A stretch of DNA of 64,000 bases from Duganella sp. CF458 (GCF_900113115.1 NZ_FOOF01000005.1:124001-188000), one strand, 5' to 3'. Shown: positions 31,300-42,653, numbered from the stretch's first letter. Notes: generated by a model from the sequence alone, not told the origin. Numbers and translations are program-made.

Positions 31300-33693
31300 A
31301 TGAGTAAGAAGAGTCAAAAGAGTCAATCGACAACTTCTGGTTACACTCGCAATGTCACCGAACGCCAGCCTTTACCCAATCGGCTGGTGCGACTGCTGTC
31401 GGAGGCGCGCTTTTTCGCGCTGTTTGTCGTCTGCGTCTATTTCATCCTGATCCTGGCCAGCTACAACCGACTGGACCCGGGCTGGTCGCACAATAACGTG
31501 GTGCCCAAGGTGTTCAACCTGGGCGGGCGCGGCGGCGCCTGGCTGTCCGACCTGATGCTGTTCATCTTCGGTTTTTCGGCCTGGTGGTGGTGCGTCTACA
31601 TGCTGCGCGTGGTGTGGCAGGGCTATCGCCGCCTGACCCGCAAGTTCGTGCTGGAGAAGGAAGAAGACCCGGAACATAAGCAGGAAGGTATCATCCGCGT
31701 GATCGGCTTCGGCCTGATGCTGGTTGGTTCGATGGGCCTGGAGTTCCTGCGCCTGTACAGCATGAAGGTGCAGTTGCCGCGCGTGCCGGGCGGCGTGCTG
31801 GGTGAATTGATCGGCCATGGCGCCCATGTGGGCCTGGGCTTTACCGGTGCCACGCTGCTGTTGCTGCTGTTGTTCGGCACCGGCTTCAGCCTGTTCTTCC
31901 ACGTGTCGTGGATGTCGGTGGCCGAACGCATCGGTGAAGTCATCGAGATGGGCATCGACTGGGTCCGCGCCCGCATGGAAGACCGCGAAGACCGTCGCCA
32001 GGGCGACGTGGCGGTGGTCAAGCGCGAAGAGAAGGTGGTCAAGGAACGCGTCAAGCACGAAGAGAAGCATCCGAAGCCGGCCGACCTGCCGCCGGATGCG
32101 CCGCCGGCGCCTATCGTCAAGATCGAGCCGCAGATCACCCAGGTGGTGCAGTCCGAGCGCGTGATCAAGGAAAAGCAGGGCACCCTGTTCCAGGAAATCG
32201 AGAACACCACGCTGCCGCCGCTGTCGCTGCTGGACGATGCTCCGCCGCAGCAGGAAACCGTGGCCGTGGAAACGCTGGAATTCACCAGCCGCCTGATCGA
32301 GAAGAAACTGTCCGACTTTGGCGTGGAGGCCAAGGTGGTGGCCGCCTACCCGGGCCCGGTCGTCACCCGCTACGAAATCGAGCCTGCCACCGGCGTAAAG
32401 GGCAGCCAGATCGTCAACCTGGCGCGCGACCTGGCGCGTTCGCTGTCGCTGACCTCGATCCGCGTGGTGGAAACCATCCCTGGCAAGAACTACATGGCGC
32501 TGGAGCTGCCGAATCCCAAGCGCCAGATCGTGCGCCTGACGGAGATCCTCGGTTCCAAGGTCTATAACGACAATCACTCGCCGCTGACCGTGGCGCTGGG
32601 CAAGGACATTGCCGGCAAGCCGGTGGTGGCCGACCTGGCCAAGATGCCGCACTTGCTGGTGGCCGGTACCACCGGCTCCGGCAAGTCGGTGGGTATCAAC
32701 GCCACCATCCTGTCGCTGCTGTACAAGGCCGACCCGCACGATGTGCGCATGATCCTGATCGACCCGAAGATGCTGGAGATGTCGGTGTACGAAGGCATTC
32801 CGCACCTGCTGGCGCCGGTGGTGACCGATATGCGCCAGGCCGGCCACGCCCTGAACTGGGCGGTGAACGAGATGGAGCGCCGCTACAAGCTGATGTCCAA
32901 GCTGGGCGTGCGTAACCTGGCCGGCTACAACGCCAAGATTGCCGAGGCGGAGAAGCGCGAAGAGAAGATTCCGAACCCGTTCTCGATTACCCCGGACGCG
33001 CCGGAACCGCTGGAAAAACTGCCAACCATCGTCATCATCATCGACGAGCTGGCCGACCTGATGATGGTGGTCGGCAAAAAGGTGGAAGAACTGATCGCCC
33101 GTATCGCGCAGAAAGCCCGTGCGGCCGGCCTGCACTTGATCCTGGCGACCCAGCGCCCATCTGTAGACGTGATCACTGGCCTGATCAAGGCCAATATCCC
33201 GACGCGTATTGCGTTCCAGGTATCGTCCAAGATCGACTCGCGCACCATTCTTGACCAGATGGGGGCGGAGGCGCTGCTTGGCATGGGCGACATGTTGTAC
33301 ATGCCGCCCGGCACCGGCTTGCCGGTCCGCGTGCACGGCGCCTTCGTATCGGATGATGAAGTGCACCGTGTGGTGAAACATTTGAAGGCCCAGGGTGAGC
33401 CGAATTACATCGAGGGCATCCTGGAAGGCGGCACGCTGGAAGAGGGCGGCGGCGATGCGCTGGCCGGCGCCGGCGGCGGCGGGGACAGCGAGTCCGACCC
33501 GATGTATGACCAGGCCGTGCAGGTCGTGTTGAAGCATCGCAAGGCTTCGATCTCGCTGGTGCAGCGCCACCTGCGCATTGGCTACAACCGGGCTGCGCGC
33601 CTGCTGGAACAGATGGAAAACAGCGGCGTGGTATCGGCCATGCAGTCGAACGGCAACCGCGAAATCATCGCACCTACCGCGTCGGCGGAATAA
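31300..33693 (+). CDS. ftsK: DNA translocase FtsK
   Basis: This 797-residue septal protein coordinates division with chromosome segregation. The N-terminal membrane domain has four predicted helices (about 25-190). A charged linker (about 225-310) follows, shorter than in E. coli. The motor domain has Walker [12 protein letters not shown] and Walker [14 protein letters not shown], and the C-terminal gamma winged helix ([24 protein letters not shown]) reads KOPS sequences. It starts with ATG at 31300. It is followed 8 bases later by lolA and then rarA, the common ftsK-lolA-rarA order. Confidence 0.96.
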   Translation: MSKKSQKSQSTTSGYTRNVTERQPLPNRLVRLLSEARFFALFVVCVYFILILASYNRLDPGWSHNNVVPKVFNLGGRGGAWLSDLMLFIFGFSAWWWCVYMLRVVWQGYRRLTRKFVLEKEEDPEHKQEGIIRVIGFGLMLVGSMGLEFLRLYSMKVQLPRVPGGVLGELIGHGAHVGLGFTGATLLLLLLFGTGFSLFFHVSWMSVAERIGEVIEMGIDWVRARMEDREDRRQGDVAVVKREEKVVKERVKHEEKHPKPADLPPDAPPAPIVKIEPQITQVVQSERVIKEKQGTLFQEIENTTLPPLSLLDDAPPQQETVAVETLEFTSRLIEKKLSDFGVEAKVVAAYPGPVVTRYEIEPATGVKGSQIVNLARDLARSLSLTSIRVVETIPGKNYMALELPNPKRQIVRLTEILGSKVYNDNHSPLTVALGKDIAGKPVVADLAKMPHLLVAGTTGSGKSVGINATILSLLYKADPHDVRMILIDPKMLEMSVYEGIPHLLAPVVTDMRQAGHALNWAVNEMERRYKLMSKLGVRNLAGYNAKIAEAEKREEKIPNPFSITPDAPEPLEKLPTIVIIIDELADLMMVVGKKVEELIARIAQKARAAGLHLILATQRPSVDVITGLIKANIPTRIAFQVSSKIDSRTILDQMGAEALLGMGDMLYMPPGTGLPVRVHGAFVSDDEVHRVVKHLKAQGEPNYIEGILEGGTLEEGGGDALAGAGGGGDSESDPMYDQAVQVVLKHRKASISLVQRHLRIGYNRAARLLEQMENSGVVSAMQSNGNREIIAPTASAE

Positions 33694-33701
33694 GGAATTC
33701 T

Positions 33702-34319
33702 ATGAAGTACAACAAGTTGATGGCGGCCCTGGCCGCCGGCCTGCTGTTTGCAGGTTCCGCCAGCGCCACGGCGCTGGACCAGTTCAAGGCTTTCGTGGGC
33801 AGCACCAAGGCTGCCAAGGGCGAGTTCACGCAGAAGGTGGTGGCGCAGGGCAGCAAGGACAAACTGTCGTCCGGCAGCTTCAGCTTCGCCCGCCCGGGCA
33901 AGTTCATCTGGACTTACACCAAGCCCTATGACCAGGTGCTGCAGGCCGATGGCGAGCAGCTCTATATCTTCGACAAGGACCTGAACCAGGTTACCGTGCG
34001 CAAGCTGGGCGACGCGCTGGGGTCATCCCCGGCGGCCATCCTGTTCGGCTCCAACGACCTGGAAAAGAACTTTGCCCTGTCCGAAGCCGGTAGCCGCGAC
34101 GGCCTGGAATGGCTGAAAGCCACACCAAAAGCCAAGGACGCCAGCTTCGAGCAGATCCAGATCGGCCTGAAAAACGGTGTGCCGGAAGCGATGGAGCTGA
34201 AAGACAGCTTTGGCCAGACCTCCATCCTGTCGTTTAAGAAGTTTGAAAAAAATCCAGCGCTGAATGCAACGTCCTTTAAATTTGTCATGCCCAAGGGCGC
34301 GGACGTCATCAACAATTAG
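33702..34319 (+). CDS. lolA: Outer-membrane lipoprotein carrier protein LolA
   Basis: This is a 205-residue periplasmic chaperone that shuttles lipoproteins from the LolCDE complex to the outer membrane. Signal peptide residues 1-21 end ASA. The mature protein shows the LolA pattern ([49 protein letters not shown]). Length is typical. It lies 8 bases after ftsK and 3 bases before rarA, so the three genes form one operon. Confidence 0.94.
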   Translation: MKYNKLMAALAAGLLFAGSASATALDQFKAFVGSTKAAKGEFTQKVVAQGSKDKLSSGSFSFARPGKFIWTYTKPYDQVLQADGEQLYIFDKDLNQVTVRKLGDALGSSPAAILFGSNDLEKNFALSEAGSRDGLEWLKATPKAKDASFEQIQIGLKNGVPEAMELKDSFGQTSILSFKKFEKNPALNATSFKFVMPKGADVINN

Positions 34320-34322
34320 GGC

Positions 34323-35633
34323 ATGATGACGCAAGACCTGTTCGCCCCCGAGCCCACCCCGCCGCTGGCCGAAGCGATGCGCCCGCACAGCGTGGCGGAC
34401 GTGATCGGCCAGAGTCACCTGCTGGGCGAAGGCAAGCCGCTGAACCTGCTGTTCAAGTCCGGCAAGCCGCATTCGATGATCCTGTGGGGGCCGCCGGGCG
34501 TCGGCAAGACCACGCTGGCCCGCCTGTCGGCGCGCGCCTTCGACTGCGAGTTCATTGCCATTTCGGCCGTGCTGGGCGGGGTGAAGGATATCCGCGCCGC
34601 GATTGAACAGGCGGAGCAGTTTGTCGCCAACGGCAAGCAGACCATCCTGTTCATCGACGAGATCCACCGCTTTAACAAGGCGCAGCAGGATGCCTTGCTG
34701 CCGTTCGTCGAATCGGGCCTGGTGACGTTGATTGGCGCCACTACCGAAAACCCTTCGTTCGAAGTCAACTCCGCGTTGTTGTCGCGCGCCCAGGTCTATG
34801 TGCTGAAGGCGCTGACGGAAGAGGAGATGCGCCAGTTGCTGGCCCGCGCCAGGGAGCGCGCCATGCCGGACCTGGACTTCGACGAACTGGCCATCGACAC
34901 CCTGGTCGGCTATGCCGACGGCGACGCGCGCCGTTTCCTGAACCTGCTGGAGCAGACCAAGACGGCCGCCGCCACCGCGCGCACCAAGCAGGTCACCGGC
35001 GAATTCGTGCAGAACGCGTTGACCCTGAATGCGCGCCGCTTCGACAAGGGCGGCGACAATTTCTACGACCAGATTTCGGCACTGCACAAATCGGTGCGTG
35101 GTTCCAATCCGGACGGCGCGCTGTACTGGTTCTGCCGCATGATCGATGGCGGCGCCGATCCGCGCTACCTGGCGCGCCGCATCGTGCGCATGGCCTGGGA
35201 AGACATCGGCCTGGCCGATCCGCGCGCGCTCACCATGGTGAACGATGCCGCCGAAACCTATGAGCGGCTCGGGTCGCCGGAAGGGGAGCTGGCGCTGGCC
35301 CAGGCCGTGATCTATCTCGCGGTCGCGGCCAAGAGCAACGCCGGCTACAACGCTTACAACGCCGCCATGGCCTTCGTCCGCCGCGACAAGTCGCGCGAAG
35401 TGCCGGTCCACCTGCGCAACGCCCCCACCAAGTTGATGAAAGAGCTGGGCTACGGCCACGAATACCGCTACGCCCACGATGAGCCGGATGCCTACGCCGC
35501 CGGCGAAACCTATCTGCCCGACGGCATGGCCGAACCAGGCTGGTACCAGCCCGTACCGCGCGGCCTGGAATCCAAGATCGCGGACAAGCTGGCCTTCCTG
35601 CGCAAACTGGACGAAGAAGCCCGCAAAGCTTAA
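34323..35633 (+). CDS. rarA: Replication-associated recombination protein RarA (MgsA)
   Basis: This 436-residue AAA+ ATPase is related to clamp loaders and Holliday-junction helicases and acts at stalled forks. Walker A is GPPGVGKTTLA, Walker B LFIDEIHRF, sensor 1 GATTENPSFEVN. The C-terminal part holds the MgsA tetramerisation domain (ARRIVRMAWEDIGLADPRA). Two adjacent ATGs (34323, 34326) are possible starts. It ends the ftsK-lolA-rarA operon. Confidence 0.95.
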   Translation: MMTQDLFAPEPTPPLAEAMRPHSVADVIGQSHLLGEGKPLNLLFKSGKPHSMILWGPPGVGKTTLARLSARAFDCEFIAISAVLGGVKDIRAAIEQAEQFVANGKQTILFIDEIHRFNKAQQDALLPFVESGLVTLIGATTENPSFEVNSALLSRAQVYVLKALTEEEMRQLLARARERAMPDLDFDELAIDTLVGYADGDARRFLNLLEQTKTAAATARTKQVTGEFVQNALTLNARRFDKGGDNFYDQISALHKSVRGSNPDGALYWFCRMIDGGADPRYLARRIVRMAWEDIGLADPRALTMVNDAAETYERLGSPEGELALAQAVIYLAVAAKSNAGYNAYNAAMAFVRRDKSREVPVHLRNAPTKLMKELGYGHEYRYAHDEPDAYAAGETYLPDGMAEPGWYQPVPRGLESKIADKLAFLRKLDEEARKA

Positions 35634-35761
35634 GTCGTTATCAGCTTGCAATTGTAGGAATTTTCCTATTATTTGTAAGCAAACTAGTGCAAACCCCTAC
35701 GGGACTTTACATTCTTATTGCCTACCGTTACGATGTTGTAAATATTCTAACGGAGGGCGGA

Positions 35762-36502
35762 ATGGCGCAGCGTCTGACAGTCGATGGGGTGACAGTCCAT
35801 GTGGATGGCGAGGGGGAAGAAGCCATCATGATGATCCATGGCTGGCCCTACGACCGCAGCCTGTGGGATGCCCAGGTTGCCGCTTTTTCGCCAAGCTATC
35901 GCTGCGTTCGGTTCAGCTTCCCCAATCAAGGCGCCAAGGGTAGCCATACCATTGACGAAGTATCAAAACTCTACGCCGATACCGTGCATGCCGTGAATGG
36001 GGGCCGTCCCGTTATCCTGATGCTGAGCGATTGGGGCTGCGTCTTCGGTTACCAGTTCGCGCTGCGTTATCCGGACTTGGTGAGCCGGATGATCAGCGTC
36101 GGGATTGGCGGCTCCAGCCAGATGACTTACCGCGCCTCGCTGGACTGGAAAACCCGGCTGCGCCTGGCGTTTGCCCACCGCCGCCTGAAAGCGTCCAGCG
36201 GCAGCAGCCGCGCGGCGCGCGAAGCCTGCGCGCGCCTGCAATTGCCCCACGCGGTCAGCTGGCTGCGCGCCAGCACGCCCGCCGCGGGGACGCTGCCGTT
36301 CAAGCTGCGCTGGCCCATGCTGTACATCTACGGCAAGCGCAAGCCGTTCTCCTTCCACACCCGCAGTTTCGAGGCGGCCGTGCAGTCCAAGCCGGACAGC
36401 CGGGTGATTGCTTTCCGCAGCGGGCATTGGGTGATGCGCGAAGAACCGGAAGCCTTCAATAGTGCCGTGAAGGGGTGGCTGGAGCAGATCCGTCCGCTGT
36501 GA
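35762..36502 (+). CDS. Alpha/beta hydrolase with Asp-type nucleophile elbow
   Basis: This is a 246-residue soluble alpha/beta hydrolase. The oxyanion motif is HGWPYDRSLW. The nucleophile elbow reads LSDWGCVFG with D90 where lipases and esterases have Ser, the pattern of epoxide hydrolases and haloalkane dehalogenases. The catalytic His is likely in FRSGHWVM near the C-terminus. The start is ATG at 35762 with a strong GGAGGGCGG box; an earlier start at 35687 lacks one. The substrate cannot be named. It is short for an epoxide hydrolase (about 290-320), so the cap domain is reduced. Confidence 0.82.
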   Translation: MAQRLTVDGVTVHVDGEGEEAIMMIHGWPYDRSLWDAQVAAFSPSYRCVRFSFPNQGAKGSHTIDEVSKLYADTVHAVNGGRPVILMLSDWGCVFGYQFALRYPDLVSRMISVGIGGSSQMTYRASLDWKTRLRLAFAHRRLKASSGSSRAAREACARLQLPHAVSWLRASTPAAGTLPFKLRWPMLYIYGKRKPFSFHTRSFEAAVQSKPDSRVIAFRSGHWVMREEPEAFNSAVKGWLEQIRPL

Positions 36503-36579
36503 AGTTCGGTTGCGCCACGGCGCGTTCGGCCCTATAGTGCCGGGTTCGCAATTTTGCGTTGGCGCAATAAAACCTTTAC

Positions 36580-37098
36580 ATGAAACTCTTCAAGACCACT
36601 CTTCTGCTGTCCGCGTTGGCAGCATCTTTCAGTGCTTCGGCCGCCGAGCGCCTCTATCTTCAGACACCGGTGCAGATTGCTCCCGGTTCGTTCGTCCCTC
36701 AAGCCGTGCGCAACGAATGCGAGCTTGAGAGCCATCTGGTCGAGGATGCCTCGGCCAAGATTACCAAGGAATACGGCCGTGTTGAGTTGGCTACCGCCAA
36801 CGACGATGTCGGCAACGACAAAGTGGTCAAGATCACGATCACCAACGCCTGGGGCGCTGGAGGCGGTAAATGGTCGGGTCCCAAGTCGTTGGAGGTGCTT
36901 GCGGAGCTCAAGCAAAGCGGCGCCACGCTGTCGTCCGCCACATTCCGGCGCACGACGAATGTCGGCTTGTTCCGCGGTACCTGCGAGATGTTCCATAAAG
37001 TGACCAGGGAACTGGGCGAGGACGTGGCCGATTGGCTGAACGAGGGCGCGCCATCCAAGCCCGTCAAGGGGGAAGACGCCCGGAAGCCGGCTGAATAA
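36580..37098 (+). CDS. Exported hypothetical protein
   Basis: I do not recognise this gene. It encodes 172 residues with a clear signal peptide (MKLFKTTLLLSALAASFSASA). The mature protein has two cysteines (in RNECELE and RGTCEMF) that could form a disulfide, and a Gly-rich turn (NAWGAGGGKWSGPKS). The pattern of strands suggests a small periplasmic beta-rich domain. It starts with ATG; a codirectional small secreted protein follows 155 bases on. Confidence 0.7.
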   Translation: MKLFKTTLLLSALAASFSASAAERLYLQTPVQIAPGSFVPQAVRNECELESHLVEDASAKITKEYGRVELATANDDVGNDKVVKITITNAWGAGGGKWSGPKSLEVLAELKQSGATLSSATFRRTTNVGLFRGTCEMFHKVTRELGEDVADWLNEGAPSKPVKGEDARKPAE

Positions 37099-37253
37099 GG
37101 CGGGCCGCACGGCGGCTGCAGGTCGGTAAATCTGCATTTCATCCCGTGATTTTTGCGCTTCGTCGCAAGTGCAAGGCAGGGCAGGGAGGCTTTAGGTACA
37201 GTGTAACCATGGAAGCACGGAAGTAGTTCAACACTGACCTGAAGGAGAACATC

Positions 37254-38838
<1,585 letters not shown>

Positions 38839-38875
38839 AGTTGAAAATAGCCCTTCCTTTTTTTAAAAGGGCTGC

Positions 38876-38881
38876 TATAAT
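38876..38881 (+). promoter_or_regulatory. Candidate -10 box of the tRNA-Ser gene
   Basis: TATAAT stands 40 bases before the tRNA 5' end; the -35 region is weak. An AGCCCTT/AAGGGCT hairpin precedes it and may close the serS transcript. Confidence 0.5.
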
Positions 38882-38920
38882 CTTGGCTCTCAACGGCGAC
38901 CACCGTTGCTAGCAGTACCT

Positions 38921-39018
<98 letters not shown>

Positions 39019-39028
<10 letters not shown>

Positions 39029-39055
39029 TGTAGATCAAGGGCTTTTTCTTTTTTC
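39019..39055 (+). terminator. tRNA-Ser terminator (left junction version)
   Basis: A 12-bp stem AAAAAGCCCTTG/CAAGGGCTTTTT with a five-base loop leads into a T-rich run. The left arm starts inside the 32-bp direct repeat and the right arm comes from the inserted DNA. Confidence 0.9.
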
Positions 39056-39416
39056 TTCTTCCAGATTCGAGCGCCTATCGACCTTTCAGTGCAGTGTAGT
39101 GCAGTTCGAATTCCGGATTCTCCGCCAAAGTATTTCTGGCTCATGCACGAGGATCTATCGATCCACGTTCCTCGAGGTGAATAGCCATGGCTGTGGCGAA
39201 TACTCGGGACTGTCGAGCTAATGGAATTATTTGTTTGCCGTTGAACCGTTCCGTGCTGGCTAGGGCCATCGTCAAATTACGTTCGTCCCTTTACTTCTAT
39301 GAGGCCAATGCCGAAAAGCGCATAAGCTGTCTCTCCATTCGATTCGAAATTGTCGTTTCCGAAGAGTGCCTTGAATCGGCTGGTTGCCCGCGAGATTTCT
39401 GACTAGCTGCGCCAGA
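39029..39416. other. Left flank of the island: no convincing gene, one att-like remnant
   Basis: Some 390 bases separate the tRNA terminator from the AbiEii gene. Only short ORFs with no recognisable product are present (for example 39187-39402). At 39104-39127 the sequence GTTCGAAT, a diverged stretch, then TCTCCGCCA resembles the tRNA-Ser TPsiC arm plus 3' end and may be a decayed earlier attachment site. Confidence 0.45.
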
Positions 39417-40328
39417 TCACTGTGTAGCCCACGGTCCTCCGTCATTCCATTGCTGCGAGTAGTTTGTTTTTTGTTGTCGTGCTGAGTCGATGAGCGGCAT
39501 TAGGAAATCATGCAGTATGCTTACGACAGCCTCAAGGGGAAGTGCTTCAAGTTTGTTCTTTCTAAGGAAGGCAGACCATTGCGCCTGTTTAGCGGAATCC
39601 GTCGCAAACGTTTCCGTGAGTCCCAGTGGCGTCGAGGTGGGAAAGGCTGTGCCCCTGCGTGAGAACGTCGCGTGGATCGCTTGTAACAGTGTGTCGCCTT
39701 CGAATGCAGTGTATTTAGCCAAGACCCATAGATCGAAGAAGTCTTTCAGCCTGGTGTTTGCCATGCCAAGTGAAACTAGCGCTTCCAATTTCTCGGCAAC
39801 TACCGTATATCGCGGATAAGCTCGAAGCTGCGGCGCAGAAAAGCCTGACAGGATGACTGGGAAAGACACATCTTCCGGCGCCGGTGTTACAGCGTCGCCA
39901 AACCCGATATCCAGCTGGATCGGGCAACGGGCGCCGTCGATGCTTCCGCTGAATGTAACGCGCACCCCGGCATAATTTGCTTCCTTGCGTATATCGACTG
40001 CTCGCACTGTGGACGAATCAAAGGTAATTCCATCCGGTTCCTCGATCTCACAGATATCCTTGAATGCGCTTTCAAGGTGCGGTAGATCGGCGGGCCCGAA
40101 ACCAAGGAAGTCCGCATCGCGGGTTGGGCGATGAGGCAGATCGAACCACAGGTCGAAGAGCAGTGCACCTTTCAGCAGAAATTGTGCGGCGTGTTGTGAG
40201 ACGCTTATCCGGTAAAGCAGTCGCTCCAAAGCGTAGCGGGTCAGTACCAGGTTGAAGTCCTGGTTACGCTCCTTTGCGATTTTCAGTAAGCGCGCCCGCA
40301 CGGACGCAGGAACGTTTCGTTCACTCAT
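39417..40328 (-). CDS. abiEii: AbiEii-family nucleotidyltransferase toxin
   Basis: This 303-residue protein is the toxin of an AbiE-type toxin-antitoxin/abortive-infection pair. The nucleotidyltransferase core shows KGALLFDLW followed by RPTRDADFLG, matching the GxxL and TxDxD-type signatures of the AbiEii/AbiGii family (DNA polymerase beta fold); LDIGFGD and KLEALVSLGMANTRLKDFFDL are the following conserved blocks. AbiEii toxins such as MenT modify tRNA 3' ends or bind GTP and arrest growth. It starts with ATG and overlaps the antitoxin stop by 4 bases (ATGA). GC content is visibly below that of the flanking chromosome. Confidence 0.92.
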   Translation of the reverse strand: MSERNVPASVRARLLKIAKERNQDFNLVLTRYALERLLYRISVSQHAAQFLLKGALLFDLWFDLPHRPTRDADFLGFGPADLPHLESAFKDICEIEEPDGITFDSSTVRAVDIRKEANYAGVRVTFSGSIDGARCPIQLDIGFGDAVTPAPEDVSFPVILSGFSAPQLRAYPRYTVVAEKLEALVSLGMANTRLKDFFDLWVLAKYTAFEGDTLLQAIHATFSRRGTAFPTSTPLGLTETFATDSAKQAQWSAFLRKNKLEALPLEAVVSILHDFLMPLIDSARQQKTNYSQQWNDGGPWATQ

Positions 40329-40924
40329 ACCAAGCTTTCAATGTATGGGCGCATGACGTTCGACATTCGGAATTTGGACGCGTGGCGCCAGAGGTCGTCC
40401 ATATTGATGCGTTTAGCGCGCCAGGCCTCTGTCAGCGCTTCCAGTGCTACGTCCAGGCCAATCTTGTTGCGAAACTTGAAGCAGTCGACCAATGTGCGCT
40501 CAATTGTGGTGATGCGCACTGGTATGCCATCTATCTGGCGAACTTCGATACCTTGTTCCAGGGCTGTATCGGATAGGCGGACGATACGAAGCGGCGGATA
40601 GCTTGGTTGTGGCGCATGCGCTTTGTTCGGAATCCCTAGCCAAACTTCAAATGGTGCTTGTGTTGTCAGCTGATGGACTTGAAGTGCTGATAGAAGGCAT
40701 ATTACGGACTGGGGATATTTTTTCGCGACTTCGGCCAGCGTGCCATGTTCCGATATATGGCGGGATGGCAGGGCATAGAGTCCTCGGTCAACTCGCTGCA
40801 GCTTGCCTTGCTGGACCAGCCGCGTTAGCGCTATGCGAGGGAAACCATTGGCGACCAAGTCGCGTGACCTGATTAGGCCATGCAGCTTGGCCATTTGTAG
40901 AATTTGTTCGCCGAAGTTTTCCAT
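40325..40924 (-). CDS. abiEi: AbiEi-family antitoxin and transcriptional repressor
   Basis: This 199-residue protein is the AbiEi antitoxin. Residues about 5-65 form a winged helix (LIRSRDLVANGFPRIALTRL, then GLYALPS); the rest is the antitoxin C-terminal domain with IPVRITTIERTLVDCFKFR as the conserved block. AbiEi represses its own operon by binding inverted repeats and neutralises AbiEii without direct contact (type IV), so toxin and antitoxin are co-expressed. It starts with ATG. The gene order antitoxin then toxin is standard. A matching operator lies upstream at 40936-40983. Confidence 0.9.
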   Translation of the reverse strand: MENFGEQILQMAKLHGLIRSRDLVANGFPRIALTRLVQQGKLQRVDRGLYALPSRHISEHGTLAEVAKKYPQSVICLLSALQVHQLTTQAPFEVWLGIPNKAHAPQPSYPPLRIVRLSDTALEQGIEVRQIDGIPVRITTIERTLVDCFKFRNKIGLDVALEALTEAWRAKRINMDDLWRHASKFRMSNVMRPYIESLV

Positions 40925-40935
40925 ATCGATGATTG

Positions 40936-40983
40936 TGTTCCTAAATATAGGTAATTGTCAATTTGTACCGATATTTTGGAACA
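40936..40983 (-). promoter_or_regulatory. AbiE promoter with paired inverted repeats (likely AbiEi operator)
   Basis: Sixteen-base imperfect inverted repeats at 40936-40951 and 40968-40983 (both carrying TGTTCC/GGAACA ends and an AT-rich core; 14 of 16 positions match) flank a perfect minus-strand TTGACA at 40956-40961. The left repeat overlaps the likely -10. The geometry suits autorepression by AbiEi. Confidence 0.7.
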
Positions 40984-41131
40984 ATGGCCTATCGAGGACA
41001 TTTCAATCGATGTCGGAGTACAGTGTGGGTTGTAGGGGCGGAAGAATAAGCGTTTTTCCGGGGCTTGGAAAAGGTAGATAGAAAGGTGGATAGAGCACTG
41101 TTGAGCGGATTTTCACTCTTAGTGCTACAGA

Positions 41132-41163
41132 CACCCTCTCCGCCAGAACACTGAAAAAGCCCT
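41132..41163. repeat. attR-like 32-bp direct repeat
   Basis: Identical to 38997-39028, this copy contains the last 14 bases of tRNA-Ser without the rest of the tRNA. It marks the right edge of the 2.1-kb AbiE insertion. Confidence 0.85.
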
Positions 41164-41183
41164 CGAGCAATCGAGGGCTTTTT
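41154..41183. terminator. Bidirectional terminator at the right junction
   Basis: A 13-bp stem AAAAAGCCCTCGA/TCGAGGGCTTTTT with loop GCAA has T-runs on both strands. It ends the arsH operon on the minus strand and was presumably the original tRNA-Ser terminator before the insertion. Confidence 0.88.
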
Positions 41184-41213
41184 CGCTTTAGGGCATCTGA
41201 ATTGCCCCGCAGC

Positions 41214-41927
41214 TCAAAGCTTTTCGATTTGACGGTCGATAGCGGCCCGTGCCCGTTCGTTCCTTTCGCTGTAACGGTTGGTCAGGTAATCGCTTCGCCC
41301 GCGCATCAGCAAGGTCAGTTTGAACAATTCTTCCATCACGTCCACAACGCGGTCATAGTAGGCGGAAGGACGCATCCTGCCCGCATCATCGAATTCCTTG
41401 TACGCCATCGGCACTGAAGATTGGTTCGGAATGGTGAACATGCGCATCCAGCGGCCCAGCAGGCGCAACGTGTTCACCACGTTGAATGACTGCGAGCCTC
41501 CGCACACCTGCATGACTGCCAGTGTGCGCCCCTGGCTTGGGCGTAGCGCGCCTTGTTCCAGCGGAATCCAGTCGATCTGGTTTTTCATTACGGCGGTGAT
41601 CGCGCCATGCCGCTCAGGGCTGCACCAGACCTGGCCTTCCGACCAAAGGCAAAGCTCCCTTAGTTCCACAACTTTGGGGTGTGTTTCGGGCACGCTGCCA
41701 ACCATCGGCAATTCCATCGGGTCGAAGATTTTGACTTCGGCGCCGAAGTGCTCCAGGATCCGGGCCGCCTCAAAGGTTAGGAAACGGCTGAATGACCGCT
41801 CGCGCAAGGAGCCATACAGCATCAGGATGCGGGGCGGGTGGTTCATGTCGCCTTGCGGCGCCAACATATCCAAGCTTGGCAGGTCGAGAAGTTCTGCTTT
41901 GATGTTCGGAAGATCGGGGATGCTCAT
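41214..41927 (-). CDS. arsH: ArsH NADPH-dependent FMN oxidoreductase
   Basis: This 237-residue flavoprotein confers organoarsenical resistance: ArsH oxidises trivalent methylarsenicals and aromatic arsenicals to less toxic pentavalent forms. The FMN phosphate motif is [11 protein letters not shown]. The family-specific blocks [20 protein letters not shown] and [16 protein letters not shown] follow. Length is typical. It starts with ATG, 3 bases after the aquaporin stop, as last gene of the arsR1-arsC-aquaporin-arsH operon, and is followed by a strong terminator. Confidence 0.95.
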   Translation of the reverse strand: MSIPDLPNIKAELLDLPSLDMLAPQGDMNHPPRILMLYGSLRERSFSRFLTFEAARILEHFGAEVKIFDPMELPMVGSVPETHPKVVELRELCLWSEGQVWCSPERHGAITAVMKNQIDWIPLEQGALRPSQGRTLAVMQVCGGSQSFNVVNTLRLLGRWMRMFTIPNQSSVPMAYKEFDDAGRMRPSAYYDRVVDVMEELFKLTLLMRGRSDYLTNRYSERNERARAAIDRQIEKL

Positions 41928-41930
41928 GCT

Positions 41931-42653
41931 TCAGTGCTTTTCCAGAGGGTCTGCAAAATCGCCAGGTGCCACAGTGCCACAGACGGTCGCGTCGGCCGGC
42001 GGCGCCGGGTACAGCCAGCAGAACAAGATCGTTGCCGCTCCCATACCCGTCAACTGCGCCAGGATGAAGCCTGGCGCATCGCCAGGCCGAATGCCGGCGA
42101 AGGTGTTGCTCGCTGCACGAGCCAGGGTTACGGCGGGATTGGCGAACGAGGTCGAGGACGTGAACCAGTAGGCGGATGTGATGTATGCGGCCACCGCAAA
42201 TGGCGTGATGGCGGGGCGGCTGCGGGAGCAGCCGATGATTACGCCGATCAGGCCGAACGTGGCGATAAACTCGCTCCACCATTGCGCAGGACCTGAGCGC
42301 ACATGCTCGGATGCGAAAAACAGCGCCTCGCCGAACATGCCGTGGGCTGCGGCGACGCCTGCAAATGCGCCAATCATTTGCACGGCGATATAAGGCAGGA
42401 CTTCCGACATCGGAATATTGCGCTGCCAGGCTTCCGACAGTGTTACCGCAGGATTGAAGTGCGCGCCTGAGATGGTGCCGAACATCAGGATCAAGGCCAC
42501 CAGTCCCGCACCAGTTGCGATAGTGTTGGCCAGCAGCGCGATGGCGACATTGCCGCCCGCAAGCCGTTCGGCCATGATTCCGGAGCCGACCACTACAGCC
42601 AGCAGGAGAGCGGTGCCTAGCGCCTCGGCGACCAGGCGTCGGGATAAGGTCAC
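41931..42653 (-). CDS. aqpS: Aquaglyceroporin-type channel in ars operon (AqpS-like)
   Basis: This 240-residue major intrinsic protein channel has six membrane helices and two NPA boxes (HFNPAVTL and FANPAVTLARA). In ars operons such as that of Sinorhizobium meliloti, a channel of this kind replaces ArsB: arsenite made by ArsC leaves down its gradient. No arsB or acr3 gene is seen in this operon, which fits that model. It overlaps arsC by 4 bases (ATGA). Assignment to the channel family is certain; the AqpS role is inferred from context. Confidence 0.9.
   Translation of the reverse strand: MTLSRRLVAEALGTALLLAVVVGSGIMAERLAGGNVAIALLANTIATGAGLVALILMFGTISGAHFNPAVTLSEAWQRNIPMSEVLPYIAVQMIGAFAGVAAAHGMFGEALFFASEHVRSGPAQWWSEFIATFGLIGVIIGCSRSRPAITPFAVAAYITSAYWFTSSTSFANPAVTLARAASNTFAGIRPGDAPGFILAQLTGMGAATILFCWLYPAPPADATVCGTVAPGDFADPLEKH

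Noticed and set aside
31372..33570. Long open frame antisense to ftsK (minus strand)
   Set aside because: Low-complexity His/Arg/Gln-rich product typical of a reverse-strand shadow of a strongly coding gene; ftsK is certain.
39187..39402. 71-residue ORF on the left side of the AbiE island
   Set aside because: No recognisable family, no clear ribosome-binding site, and no resemblance to an integrase or excisionase.
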